Positions 1 through 7,480 of a DNA stretch of 64,000 bases are shown here, one piece after another (position 1 is the first letter of the stretch; each line of letters begins with the position of its first letter). The stretch covers positions 620,001-684,000 of the forward strand of contig JACJYV010000003.1 in assembly GCA_020635905.1 (NCBI GenBank), written 5' to 3'. The translations under genes were made by a program, and so were the position numbers. This DNA is from Bacteroidia bacterium. Its GTDB lineage: Bacteria; Bacteroidota; Bacteroidia; J057; JADKCL01. The notes under the pieces are model-generated. The model did not search any database. It saw only the letters and a list, made by a program, of their open reading frames with translations, and was not told the DNA's origin.

Positions 1-224
1 TTTCCCTTTTATTTCCGCTGAGTTTCCTAATTCCAATTTTCCTTAGTAAAATAAAACTTTCAGATACTGAGATCATCATTTCCCAAGCCCCCATGGCAGT
101 TTCCATTGGCTTGATGCTGGCTGCAAGCACACTCACCATCCTTGTAATCTGGAGGATCAATTTCCGTCAGAAAAAGCGCTTTAAAAACATCATCCTCGCC
201 TGGCAAAATCAGCAGAACTCCTGA
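1..224 (+). CDS. C-terminal part of a membrane protein (start outside window)
   Basis: The frame beginning at base 3 is open from the window edge to a TGA at 222-224. It reads as about 73 residues with two hydrophobic stretches (one at the left edge, one around SIGLMLAASTLTILVIW) followed by a basic tail (RQKKRFKN) and a polar end. That is the usual look of the last membrane helix and cytoplasmic tail of an inner-membrane protein. No family can be named from so short a fragment. The ATG at 93 could in principle start a 43-residue single-helix protein, but the hydrophobic frame continues upstream of it, so a truncated longer gene is more likely. Confidence 0.5.
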   Translation, partial: SLLFPLSFLIPIFLSKIKLSDTEIIISQAPMAVSIGLMLAASTLTILVIWRINFRQKKRFKNIILAWQNQQNS

Positions 225-306
225 CCCAGTTTTTTTCACCCCTGGGCCTGATTGAATATCCCTCAATTTTGCCTAACTTTCTCCCACACCTGAAACTCAT
301 TACGCT

Positions 307-1293
307 ATGAGCCTCACCAAGGAAAAAGAGAAGAAAAACCAGATCCAGGCGCCGCTCAACGAAGGCGACCAGACCACCCAAACCTTGTCACCGCCCCCCC
401 TGCAATTCCAGGAGGGACCAGATGGAATCCAAACTCCCACGGGAGACGAAAAGGCTGCCCCGGCGCAAACGCCGGGCGAAACCGTAAACCCGGCTCCTGC
501 CGACACCGTTGCCAGCATGCTGGCCGAAACACCCTCCACCAACCAGCAATATGCGGATTGGGTGCTGCGGGCCTCTGAAGCAGGGATTGGTTTTGTGGAA
601 TTCCTGAGTTTATTCAATGCTAAAGAAAACTGGGAGCGCATCCGCGATGGTGAAAAGCTGGGATCTGTGAATGATCCGCATCAGGAGGAAATACTGAAGT
701 CTCTGCCTACTGTGCACCATGTGGTGAAAGCCCGCATGCAACGCTACGTGGACGGAGGCGAAAAGGGCGCAAAGGAGACCCTGACCCTCGGCAGTTTCAT
801 GATTGACCGCGGGACTTCCCACGGCTCGGGCTCTGCCATTGACATGAATGGCATTGATTTTACGGGCGACGTGGCTCCCATTATCACCCTGCTCAATGAC
901 CTTCCCTCCAACATCAAGGGCATAGGATTACCTGCTCAGGGCAAGGTTTTTGATCCTGAAAAAAATATTTCCACCCTGAAAACCAAGGCCGCGGCCAATC
1001 CTGTGCCAGGCACAGTGGAAGGGTACCAGAAGTTCAGTTCTGGGGTGTATAAATCCACTTATGGCTGGCTCAACGCTGACGGAACCCTGGCCAAGGAATT
1101 GAAAGGCACGGAAACTGAGGCGGAAAAGGAGGCTATGAAGGACAAAAAACTCGGCTGGAGCAAAGATGTTTCTGCAGGAGGCAAAGCCTTCAAAAAGTAC
1201 ATCCTCAGCACGGACCTGATCACGGCTCTCGAAAAGGTCACTACCAACGTGTATTGCGACAATAACAACCACATTCACGTACACTCAAGTTGA
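307..1293 (+). CDS. LAS-type (MepA / D-Ala-D-Ala peptidase-like) zinc metallopeptidase with Pro/Glu-rich N-terminus
   Basis: 328 aa with no signal peptide. Residues 1-75 are low-complexity (Pro, Gln, Glu, Ala) and contain SPPPLQFQ. The conserved part is C-terminal: SHGSGSAID at 171-179 matches the SxHxxGxAxD zinc motif of LAS peptidases (MepA, D-Ala-D-Ala carboxypeptidases), and HIH at 322-324 supplies the final HxH ligand. These enzymes cut peptide cross-links in peptidoglycan. Seen directly: the two motifs in the right order and spacing. Inferred: peptidoglycan hydrolase activity. The absence of a signal peptide is odd for a wall enzyme and suggests another export route, or a toxin/effector role. 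It overlaps the next gene at the stop codon, so the two are probably co-translated. Confidence 0.6.
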   Translation: MSLTKEKEKKNQIQAPLNEGDQTTQTLSPPPLQFQEGPDGIQTPTGDEKAAPAQTPGETVNPAPADTVASMLAETPSTNQQYADWVLRASEAGIGFVEFLSLFNAKENWERIRDGEKLGSVNDPHQEEILKSLPTVHHVVKARMQRYVDGGEKGAKETLTLGSFMIDRGTSHGSGSAIDMNGIDFTGDVAPIITLLNDLPSNIKGIGLPAQGKVFDPEKNISTLKTKAAANPVPGTVEGYQKFSSGVYKSTYGWLNADGTLAKELKGTETEAEKEAMKDKKLGWSKDVSAGGKAFKKYILSTDLITALEKVTTNVYCDNNNHIHVHSS

Positions 1294-2081
1294 GTCCGGC
1301 GAGGAAAATTCCAGGGAAATACGCGGCCCCGCGCCTGATTTTTGCGGGATTGAGTATTCTTCTGTTGAATTTTTATTCCTGCTCACGCCCAAGCTCCCCG
1401 AACACGGAAATTGAAGCAAAGGCCCAACTGGCCCAAATCGTTTCTGAATTAACGGAGGTGCCCGAACCCGTGCAACTGAGGGAGATCACTTCAGCGAATC
1501 CTCCGTACCATATCCTTTTGCAGGCTTTGCCTGAGTTTTTGAGCAAAAAAGAACTCCTGACGGCCACTCAGCAAAAGTGGATTGACCAGAAAATCAATGA
1601 TCAGGTACGCTTTCTGGAAGAAAAGCTGCGCAGGCAGGCCGATCCATTGATGCATAATCTCCTGATTGACTTCATTTTACCTCCTTCTCCCTGCCAGGAA
1701 GTGATCCCCTTTGTCTTACAAATTGAGGATCAGGCTATGGAAAATGCAGCCCGCAAAGAGGAGATTTGGTATAATCTGAATGCAAATTCAGGGGAAAATC
1801 TGGGCTGGAATGATCTTGTGGCTGAGGCAGGCCAAATCTGGCCGCTGGCGGCCAATCAGACCCAAAAATCCCTGGCCCGCGCCGAAAAATCTGTCAACGG
1901 ATTGAGCGAAACCCAGGTTCAAAAAGCCATTGAAAATTCCCGACAAATACTGCTTGCAGACGAATGCTGGATTTTGGTCAGGGGAAAAGATTTGGGTAAT
2001 GAATCAGGCGAAAATGAAACCATTCTGATTTCTTTGCCTTATCACAAGTTGCAAAACGCCCTGCGTATTCCCTGCGAATAG
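1290..2081 (+). CDS. Predicted lipoprotein of unknown function, coupled to the LAS peptidase
   Basis: 263 aa. A TTG start at 1290 overlaps the TGA of the peptidase gene (TTGA), which fits translational coupling. No ATG start lies upstream in this frame. The N-terminus is basic, then hydrophobic (LIFAGLSILLLNFYSC), with a Cys followed by Ser-Arg-Pro-Ser that fits a loose lipobox, so the mature protein would be a periplasmic lipoprotein. The rest is helical and rich in Glu, Gln and Lys, with no recognised domain. Its position suggests it works with the peptidase, perhaps as a cognate partner or immunity-like protein; this is inference only. The stop directly abuts a hairpin-forming repeat. Confidence 0.6.
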   Translation: MSPARKIPGKYAAPRLIFAGLSILLLNFYSCSRPSSPNTEIEAKAQLAQIVSELTEVPEPVQLREITSANPPYHILLQALPEFLSKKELLTATQQKWIDQKINDQVRFLEEKLRRQADPLMHNLLIDFILPPSPCQEVIPFVLQIEDQAMENAARKEEIWYNLNANSGENLGWNDLVAEAGQIWPLAANQTQKSLARAEKSVNGLSETQVQKAIENSRQILLADECWILVRGKDLGNESGENETILISLPYHKLQNALRIPCE

Positions 2082-2137
2082 GTCACCTCTAAAAACTTAG
2101 AATCTCTGCGTTGGACTCGTTTGTTTTTTGAGGCCCC
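2081..2137. repeat. Hairpin-forming relative of the MITE-like element, at convergent stop codons
   Basis: CACCTCTAAAAACTTAGAAT and the following CTCTGCGTTGGACT closely match, on the opposite strand, the right half of the 124-bp element at 7357-7480. The far end (GTTTTTTGAGGCC) is the approximate inverted complement of the near end, so the segment can fold as a hairpin. It lies between two convergent genes and touches a stop codon, so it may act as a bidirectional terminator. It looks like an internally deleted copy. Confidence 0.5.
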
Positions 2138-2144
2138 CAATAGC

Positions 2145-2921
2145 CTATTCCTGGCGGCGGGTAAAAACCCACTCGTCGCCCGCACTCAATTCCTCATTGA
2201 AGGCGTAGCCTTCACCAGAAAATGACTTCAAATCCTCGGGATTCTCCAATCTGTTCAGCAAAATGTAGCTGCTCATCAGGCCGCGGGCCTTTTTGGCAAA
2301 AAAGGAAAGCACCTTATACTGTCCGCTTTTCCAGTCCTTGAACACTGGGGTGACCATCCTGGCTTTCAGCACTTTGGGATTGACCACCTTGAAATATTCC
2401 TGACTGGCCAGATTGATCAGCACCTCATCGCCCTGAGCCGCAATGGCATCGTTCAGCGCCTCCGTCACCAGATTGCCCCAATACTGATAGAGACCCGTTT
2501 TTTTAGCGGTGATTTTCAGGGGAATACCCATCTCAAGCCTGTACGGCTGGATCATATCCAACGGACGTAACACGCCATATAAGCCAGACAGAATGCGCAG
2601 GTGCTGCTGGGTCCAGGCCAGGTCCTCACGGGAATAATTTTCGGCTTCCAATCCCACATAAACTTCCCCTTTGAAAGCCAGCACAGCCTGTTTGGTTTGC
2701 TGTAGATTCAATGGAGAATTCCAGTTGGCGTAGCGCTCTGCATTCAGCTCAGACAGATTTTTACTCAGGTCCATGAGTTTGCTGATCTGCCGCACAGACA
2801 GCTTGCGCAATTTACCAATCAGATAATCTGCTTCTTCCTGAAACATAACTGAAGTTGATTCAGAAGTAATTGAAACAGGCTCAAAATCAAGGGTTTTTGC
2901 AGGGGAAATAATAATCAGCAT
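2145..2921 (-). CDS. yaaA: Peroxide stress protein YaaA (UPF0246 family)
   Basis: 258 aa, the normal length for the YaaA family. The N-terminus MLIIISPAKTLDFEP and the C-terminal segment with FSGEGYAFN are hallmark family sequences. In E. coli, YaaA is induced by OxyR under peroxide stress, lowers free intracellular iron and limits Fenton damage; it binds DNA and has a cytoplasmic alpha/beta fold. No signal peptide or membrane segment is present. The ATG start at 2921 is followed at once by the conserved N-terminus, so the start is secure. It stands alone and is convergent with the lipoprotein gene, with a -7-like box 34 bp upstream. Confidence 0.95.
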   Translation of the reverse strand: MLIIISPAKTLDFEPVSITSESTSVMFQEEADYLIGKLRKLSVRQISKLMDLSKNLSELNAERYANWNSPLNLQQTKQAVLAFKGEVYVGLEAENYSREDLAWTQQHLRILSGLYGVLRPLDMIQPYRLEMGIPLKITAKKTGLYQYWGNLVTEALNDAIAAQGDEVLINLASQEYFKVVNPKVLKARMVTPVFKDWKSGQYKVLSFFAKKARGLMSSYILLNRLENPEDLKSFSGEGYAFNEELSAGDEWVFTRRQE

Positions 2922-2954
2922 AGGAAATTCAATGACTTAAAGGCAAGTGCCCGG

Positions 2955-2962
2955 CAAAATTA
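2955..2962 (-). promoter_or_regulatory. Candidate Bacteroidota -7 box for yaaA
   Basis: Read on the minus strand this is TAATTTTG, an exact match to the Bacteroidota sigma-ABfr -7 consensus TAnnTTTG, 33 bp upstream of the yaaA ATG. No clear TTTG was found at the expected 19-bp spacing upstream, so support is from one box only. Confidence 0.35.
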
Positions 2963-3000
2963 ACCCGCAAAGCGCAAAAGAGTTGGATTTTTTATCAACG

Positions 3001-3438
3001 TCAGGGAATGCTCACCGTGCGCAGGATCTTGTCCTTCTTGTACTCAAACTCGAAAACATAGGTCTCGCCCGATTCAAGCAGGTTGGCACGGTAAATCACC
3101 CGGTTATTTCCTTCGAGGTCGTTGTACTGATTACGCCAGATCAATTCTCCTGTTCGGTCAAACAGTTTTACCTTGGTCACACCCGGATAAGGAGAAAAGT
3201 AGGAGAATTCGAGGCGGTCGCCATTGAGGCTGGGCTGAGAAACCTCAAACTTGCCTCCCGGGCCGTTGAGACGAGCCGAATAATGACTAAAATGGTGATG
3301 TCCTGCGGGGGAATGAATGGGCAAAAACAGGGCACAAAGGAATATTCCTGCCACCAAAATCAGGGTAGCAGACCATTTTGCCCAGGCAGAAAAGCTTCTG
3401 CGGGCAATTCCTTTCTGTTGACTTAAATTTCGTTTCAA
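3001..3438 (-). CDS. Small membrane-anchored extracytoplasmic protein, unknown function
   Basis: 145 aa from a TTG start; an in-frame TGA lies six codons upstream and no ATG is available. A basic N-terminus (KRNLSQQKGIARR) precedes one membrane helix at about residues 22-41, followed by HHHFSHYSAR and a roughly 100-residue beta-rich domain (VTKVKLFDRTGELIWRNQ, ETYVFEFEYKKDKI). The tail resembles the beta-strands of Bacteroidota secretion or fibronectin-like domains, in which a short motif describes element, direction and strength, but it lacks a clear T9SS sorting signature. The predicted topology places the domain in the periplasm. No family recognised. Confidence 0.55.
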   Translation of the reverse strand: MKRNLSQQKGIARRSFSAWAKWSATLILVAGIFLCALFLPIHSPAGHHHFSHYSARLNGPGGKFEVSQPSLNGDRLEFSYFSPYPGVTKVKLFDRTGELIWRNQYNDLEGNNRVIYRANLLESGETYVFEFEYKKDKILRTVSIP

Positions 3439-3552
3439 TTCAACAGCCGAACTTCACCTTAAACGTTTGAAAATGAAATTCTTCCTCAAATGTACGCAAT
3501 AGGCCCCAAATTTCAAGGTTTTTTCTGTGGCTGGCTTTCCCGCAGGGATTAT

Positions 3553-3560
3553 TATCTTTG
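3553..3560 (+). promoter_or_regulatory. Candidate -7 box for the lysine-ketoglutarate reductase gene
   Basis: TATCTTTG matches the Bacteroidota consensus TAnnTTTG and lies 19 bp before the ATG at 3580. The expected -33 position holds only a weak match (CTGG). A purine-rich CAGGAAAA sits between it and the start. Confidence 0.35.
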
Positions 3561-3579
3561 GGGCAGAAATCAGGAAAAA

Positions 3580-4938
3580 ATGAAACATACGATCGGGATC
3601 AGAAGAGAAAATTTGAGTAAAAAAGGCGAAAAGCGGGTGGGAATAGTGCCTTTTCTGGTGGCCGAAATTCGCAAAACAGGGGCCCGGGTACTGGTGCAAC
3701 CAGCAATTCATCCTGAAACCCAAATCCTGAAACGGGCCTTTCCCGACCAGGATTACCAGCAGGCTGGGGCCGAAATCTGCGAAGATTTGCAGGATGCTGA
3801 CCTGATTTTTGGTTTGAAGGAAATTGACATTGCCGACATTCTTCCTGAAAAAACTTATTTTTTCTTCTCCCACACCCACAAAGGACAGCGCAAAAACCGC
3901 GAAATGTTGCGGACTTTGGTGGAAAGAAAAGCCACCGTGGTGGATTATGAACTGATCAACAATGCCAATCGTACCCGCATCATTACGGCTTTTACCTATT
4001 TTGCCGGCTATGCCGGCATGATCGACAGCCTTTGGGTGCTGGGCCGCCGCCTGAAGATGAGCGGGATTGCAAATCCTTTTGAAAAAGTGCCCCAATCCAT
4101 TGAAAAAGAAGATCTTGGCCTGATTAAATCCATCATTGCAGAGGTTGGAAGGGAAATCAGTACCAAGGGTACGCCTGCTGAATTGCCTCCTGTGATCGTG
4201 GCCATTCTGGGAAATGGCAAAACCAGTAACGGGGCTCAGACCATCCTCGATATTCTGCCCCACCAGACCATTTCCCTGGAGGAATTGCCCGAAATCTATG
4301 CCCGGGGCGACCGCCGCCAGATCTACAAACTGGTGCTCGACATCCAGGATATGTATCGTCTGGACCATGAAGCCCAGGCCGCAATTGAGTCTTATAATTC
4401 CTGGCCAGATTTCGAAAAGCAACAAACCTACTTCCGCAATCCTGAATTTTTTGAAAGCAATCTCGACCAGGTTCTGCCCTACGCGACCATGATCATGAAT
4501 TGCATTCTCTGGGCACCCCAGTACCCCCGCGTACTCACCAACCAACTCATGCACGATCACTGGAAGGCAGATTGTCCCCTGAAAGTGATTGGCGACATCA
4601 CCTGCGACCCCAACGGCGGCATTGAATTTTCCCGTGAGACCTGGATTGACAATCCCGTTTTTGTGTATCACCCTGAAACGGGGGAAACAGAGGATGGTTT
4701 TGACGCCGAAGGAGTGGCCGTGATGGCGGTTACCAACCTGCCCTGCGAGTTTTCTGCCGATGCCTCTGAGCAATTCAGCCGAAATATGCAGCCCCTGTTT
4801 GAAAATATCCTGCAAACCAACTGGCTGGATAGTTTTGAGGATTCGGGCCTTTGCGAGGAGCTGAAAGGCGCCTGTATTTTGTGGAAAGGAAAATTCACCG
4901 GGAAATATTCTTTTATGCAGGATTATTTGCCCGCTTGA
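3580..4938 (+). CDS. Lysine-ketoglutarate reductase (saccharopine dehydrogenase, NADP+, L-lysine-forming)
   Basis: 452 aa from the ATG at 3580; the frame is open further upstream, but homology begins here (KHTIGIRRENLSKKGEKRVG). The protein matches the N-terminal half of eukaryotic LKR/SDH (AASS): an alanine dehydrogenase/PNT-like N-domain with FFFSHTHKGQ and VVDYELI, then a nucleotide-binding part with ILGNGKTSNGAQ, and a later IGDITCDPNGGIEFS block. The expected reaction joins lysine and 2-oxoglutarate to saccharopine using NADPH in the cytoplasm. The second half of the pathway, saccharopine dehydrogenase, is encoded separately at 7481-8818 on the other strand. In animals and plants the two are one fused protein. 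Confidence 0.85.
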   Translation: MKHTIGIRRENLSKKGEKRVGIVPFLVAEIRKTGARVLVQPAIHPETQILKRAFPDQDYQQAGAEICEDLQDADLIFGLKEIDIADILPEKTYFFFSHTHKGQRKNREMLRTLVERKATVVDYELINNANRTRIITAFTYFAGYAGMIDSLWVLGRRLKMSGIANPFEKVPQSIEKEDLGLIKSIIAEVGREISTKGTPAELPPVIVAILGNGKTSNGAQTILDILPHQTISLEELPEIYARGDRRQIYKLVLDIQDMYRLDHEAQAAIESYNSWPDFEKQQTYFRNPEFFESNLDQVLPYATMIMNCILWAPQYPRVLTNQLMHDHWKADCPLKVIGDITCDPNGGIEFSRETWIDNPVFVYHPETGETEDGFDAEGVAVMAVTNLPCEFSADASEQFSRNMQPLFENILQTNWLDSFEDSGLCEELKGACILWKGKFTGKYSFMQDYLPA

Positions 4939-5009
4939 GGTCCCGGGGAAGTCTGACGGTTGTAAAACCCGTTATAATTAGGTAAATTAAATCTGTTTAA
5001 TTGCTTCTG

Positions 5010-6263
5010 ATGAGAAAACTTCTACTCCTGGTCATATTGGGGACGGTATTTTATCCCCTTCAAGCTCAGAATCTGGTGGTTAATCCCAGTTTCGAGACCA
5101 ATACGGGTTGCCCTACCACGTCAAGTCAGGTGACCCGGGCCACACCCTGGCAGGCCGCCAAAAACAGCCCTGAATACATGCATACCTGTGGGGGCAATCA
5201 GTATTGCGTATTGCCCACCAATTTTTGGGGAAATGAGCCTGCCTCAGCGGGAAATGCCTGCATGGGCGGCCTTTTCTACGGCTCCTTTGCCTCCAGCTAC
5301 CTGCCCGACTTGCGGGAATTCCTGTACGGAAACCTGACCACCCCGCTGGTCGCTGGCCAAACCTATTATGTGAGCTTCAAGGCCAATCTGGCCGATCTTT
5401 CTTCGCATGCCTGTAATAATCTGGGGGTGCAGTTTACCAGTTCCTATAATTCGAATTTTCCTCTGAATAACATGGCCCACGTGTACACCACCTCTGTGGT
5501 CAATCAAACTGCGGGCTATGCGACGATTTCAGGCACTTTTGTGCCTTCGAGCAATTTTACCAATGTGATGATCGGCAATTTCTTCACGGATGCAAATACC
5601 ACGGTCATCTCGGTCAGATCGCCTACGATTGGCTGGAATGCCTATTATTTCATTGATGAAATTTGCGTTTCGCCCACGCCAGGTGCCTGTTTCACCATTC
5701 TGGCGGCAAAATGGGGTGATATTGAGGCCGTAGCATTGCCCGGCATGAAGGTCAATTTATCCTGGAACACGCTTTCTGAGAAAAATACAGATCATTTTGA
5801 GGTGGAAAGAAGCCTGGATGGCACCAATTTCACCCGCATCGCCAATCAAAAAGCAGCGGGCAACAGTTCCAAAAGTCTCAATTACAACCTTCAGGATAAA
5901 CCCAATTACTACGGCCGAATTTTTTACCGCGTCCGTCTGATTGATGAAAATGGGTCCACCCATACCTCCAAAACGGTGGAAGTATTGCTGGATGAATCCC
6001 TCACGGATTTTTTCCAGGCCTCACCCAATCCCCTGAACAAAAACGAATTGCTTTCCGTGTATCTGGATCGCGAAATTGACGGCAAGGTGGATTTTGACTG
6101 GCTAGATGGAGCGGGCAGAATTGTGCGCCACGAAAGCAGGATAGTTTCTGAAGGAAATGGTATCCAGGAATTTGATCTGAACGGACTGTCAGCCGGGGTG
6201 TATCGTATGCGGGTCAGTACCAGTTCCCGCTCCCGCACCCAGCCTTTGGTACTGCTCGATTAA
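5010..6263 (+). CDS. T9SS-secreted protein with carbohydrate-binding-like N-domain
   Basis: 417 aa from the ATG at 5010; an in-frame TTG lies three codons upstream. A signal peptide (MRKLLLLVILGTVFYPLQAQ) is followed by NLVVNPSFETNTGCP, the start of a jelly-roll, galactose-binding-like domain common in Bacteroidota exports (to about residue 235). A fibronectin-like module comes next (NLSWNTLSEKNTDHFEVERS), then a type A T9SS sorting domain over the last 85 residues (ASPNPLNKNELLSVYL to SAGVYRMRV). It should cross the outer membrane by the T9SS and be anchored or released. Substrate unknown. Its stop overlaps the stop of the convergent epimerase gene by three bases. Confidence 0.75.
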   Translation: MRKLLLLVILGTVFYPLQAQNLVVNPSFETNTGCPTTSSQVTRATPWQAAKNSPEYMHTCGGNQYCVLPTNFWGNEPASAGNACMGGLFYGSFASSYLPDLREFLYGNLTTPLVAGQTYYVSFKANLADLSSHACNNLGVQFTSSYNSNFPLNNMAHVYTTSVVNQTAGYATISGTFVPSSNFTNVMIGNFFTDANTTVISVRSPTIGWNAYYFIDEICVSPTPGACFTILAAKWGDIEAVALPGMKVNLSWNTLSEKNTDHFEVERSLDGTNFTRIANQKAAGNSSKSLNYNLQDKPNYYGRIFYRVRLIDENGSTHTSKTVEVLLDESLTDFFQASPNPLNKNELLSVYLDREIDGKVDFDWLDGAGRIVRHESRIVSEGNGIQEFDLNGLSAGVYRMRVSTSSRSRTQPLVLLD

Positions 6264-7225
6264 GCGGGTTTCTGCATGGCTTTCAGGCCATCTCCAATGC
6301 TCACCACGGGTTCGTACCCCAATTCTTTTCTGGCTTTGTCAATCCTGATCGTGCACTCAGTGGACATGATCCCGGCGGAAAAACGCACGATGGGAGGTGC
6401 TTTTTTGATCCCAAACATTTTCCAGATCACTTCCAGGCTCCAGGCTCCAAACCGTACCACCCAGGCGGGCACAGACTGATTGGAGGGCGTTACGCCCTGG
6501 GTTGCCAGCATGGCGGTGAGAAATTTGCGCATGGTCCAGATTTCGCCGTCCGTTACAAAATAGGCCTCTCCTCCCCTGCCGTTCGTCAGGGCAAGGTCGA
6601 TGGCGTGCACCAGGTTGTCGATGTAGGTGGTGGAGCTTTTGTATTCTCCCTGGTTGACCCATTTAAAGGCACCGTTTTTTACCATTCCCACCAGATTGGG
6701 CAAAATGGTCAGGTCGTCGGGCCCCCAGACGAAGCGGGGGCGCACACACAGGGATTCAAATTTTCCGGGTTCTGAAGCAGCCAGGACCAGTTTTTCAGCT
6801 GCTGCCTTAGTCTGGGAGTATAAATATGGACTGTTTTCTGCGTACGGATAGGTTTCGTCAATATTGACCATGTCCTGTCCGTGAAAAACTGCGGCTTCTG
6901 TGCCAATGTGGATGAATCTTTTCACCCCCGCGGCTTTGGCCGCTTCCAGGGTACGGCGGGTTCCCTCCACATTTCCTTCCCAAAATTCGGCCCGCGTACC
7001 CCAGGGTTCCACAAAAGCCGCGCAATGAATCACCACATCACAGCCCTGCAAATGACTTGCCGAGATGCTTTTCAGGTCGCAAGCCACAGGAATGGCACCC
7101 AACTCTTTCACTTTGGCGGCGCTCTTTTCCGAACGGGCCATGGCCAGCACTTCGTGCTGTTCTGATAATTTTCGGGCGGCTGCCCCTCCTACAAATCCTG
7201 ATGCTCCTGTGATGAATATTTTCAT
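6260..7225 (-). CDS. NAD(P)-dependent epimerase/dehydratase (extended SDR)
   Basis: 321 aa. The N-terminal GASGFVGGAAARKL is the GxxGxxG NAD(P)-binding loop of extended short-chain dehydrogenases, and YSQTK near residue 137 gives the catalytic YxxxK. The sequence most resembles the 3-beta-hydroxysteroid dehydrogenase / dihydroflavonol reductase-like group rather than a sugar epimerase, but the substrate cannot be told. Cytoplasmic, no membrane segment. The ATG start at 7225 sits right before the Rossmann strand, so it is secure. It follows saccharopine dehydrogenase on the same strand with about 255 bp of repeats between. Confidence 0.85.
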   Translation of the reverse strand: MKIFITGASGFVGGAAARKLSEQHEVLAMARSEKSAAKVKELGAIPVACDLKSISASHLQGCDVVIHCAAFVEPWGTRAEFWEGNVEGTRRTLEAAKAAGVKRFIHIGTEAAVFHGQDMVNIDETYPYAENSPYLYSQTKAAAEKLVLAASEPGKFESLCVRPRFVWGPDDLTILPNLVGMVKNGAFKWVNQGEYKSSTTYIDNLVHAIDLALTNGRGGEAYFVTDGEIWTMRKFLTAMLATQGVTPSNQSVPAWVVRFGAWSLEVIWKMFGIKKAPPIVRFSAGIMSTECTIRIDKARKELGYEPVVSIGDGLKAMQKPA

Positions 7226-7234
7226 TTTTTTAGT

Positions 7235-7310
7235 CCTTAGATTTGAGATGTTAGATTTTAGATGTCAGAGGTTAGATGAAAGATGCCAGATAATAGAATT
7301 TAGAGGTTAG
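7235..7310. repeat. Degenerate TTAGAT-type short repeats
   Basis: The gap contains imperfect reiterations of TTAGAT/TTAGAG (TTAGATTTGAGATG, TTAGATTTTAGATG, GGTTAGATGAAAGATG). They are too degenerate to define a unit and resemble intergenic filler seen again as GTTAGG repeats near 27413-27463. No function is evident. Confidence 0.4.
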
Positions 7311-7356
7311 GGCTTCAAGACGTTTAACCATACCCAATATTGTATCCAATTTCTTC

Positions 7357-7480
7357 AGGGAACCTCTAAAAACAAAGAAGATCAAGGCGGACGCAGTTGA
7401 AGAAAGCGGAGTTTACTGCGGTAAATGAGCATTTCTGAAACAAGTCCAACGCAGAGATTCAAAGTTTTCAGAGGTGCCCT
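7357..7480. mobile_element. MITE-like palindromic element, 124 bp
   Basis: The ends are 17-bp imperfect terminal inverted repeats: AGGGAACCTCTAAAAAC on the left and the complement of AGGGCACCTCTGAAAAC on the right (15 of 17 match). There is no ORF inside. The right end abuts the TAA of the saccharopine dehydrogenase gene. A shortened relative is present at 2081-2137. Size, TIRs and repetition fit a non-autonomous miniature element; no target-site duplication could be recognised. Confidence 0.55.

Noticed and set aside
1..306. Minus-strand frames at the left edge (68 and 63 aa)
   Set aside because: They lie opposite a hydrophobic, membrane-like plus-strand frame and lack features of their own.
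3454..4815. 453-aa minus-strand frame opposite the lysine-ketoglutarate reductase
   Set aside because: It mirrors a gene with strong family similarity and has no domain or plausible start context of its own.
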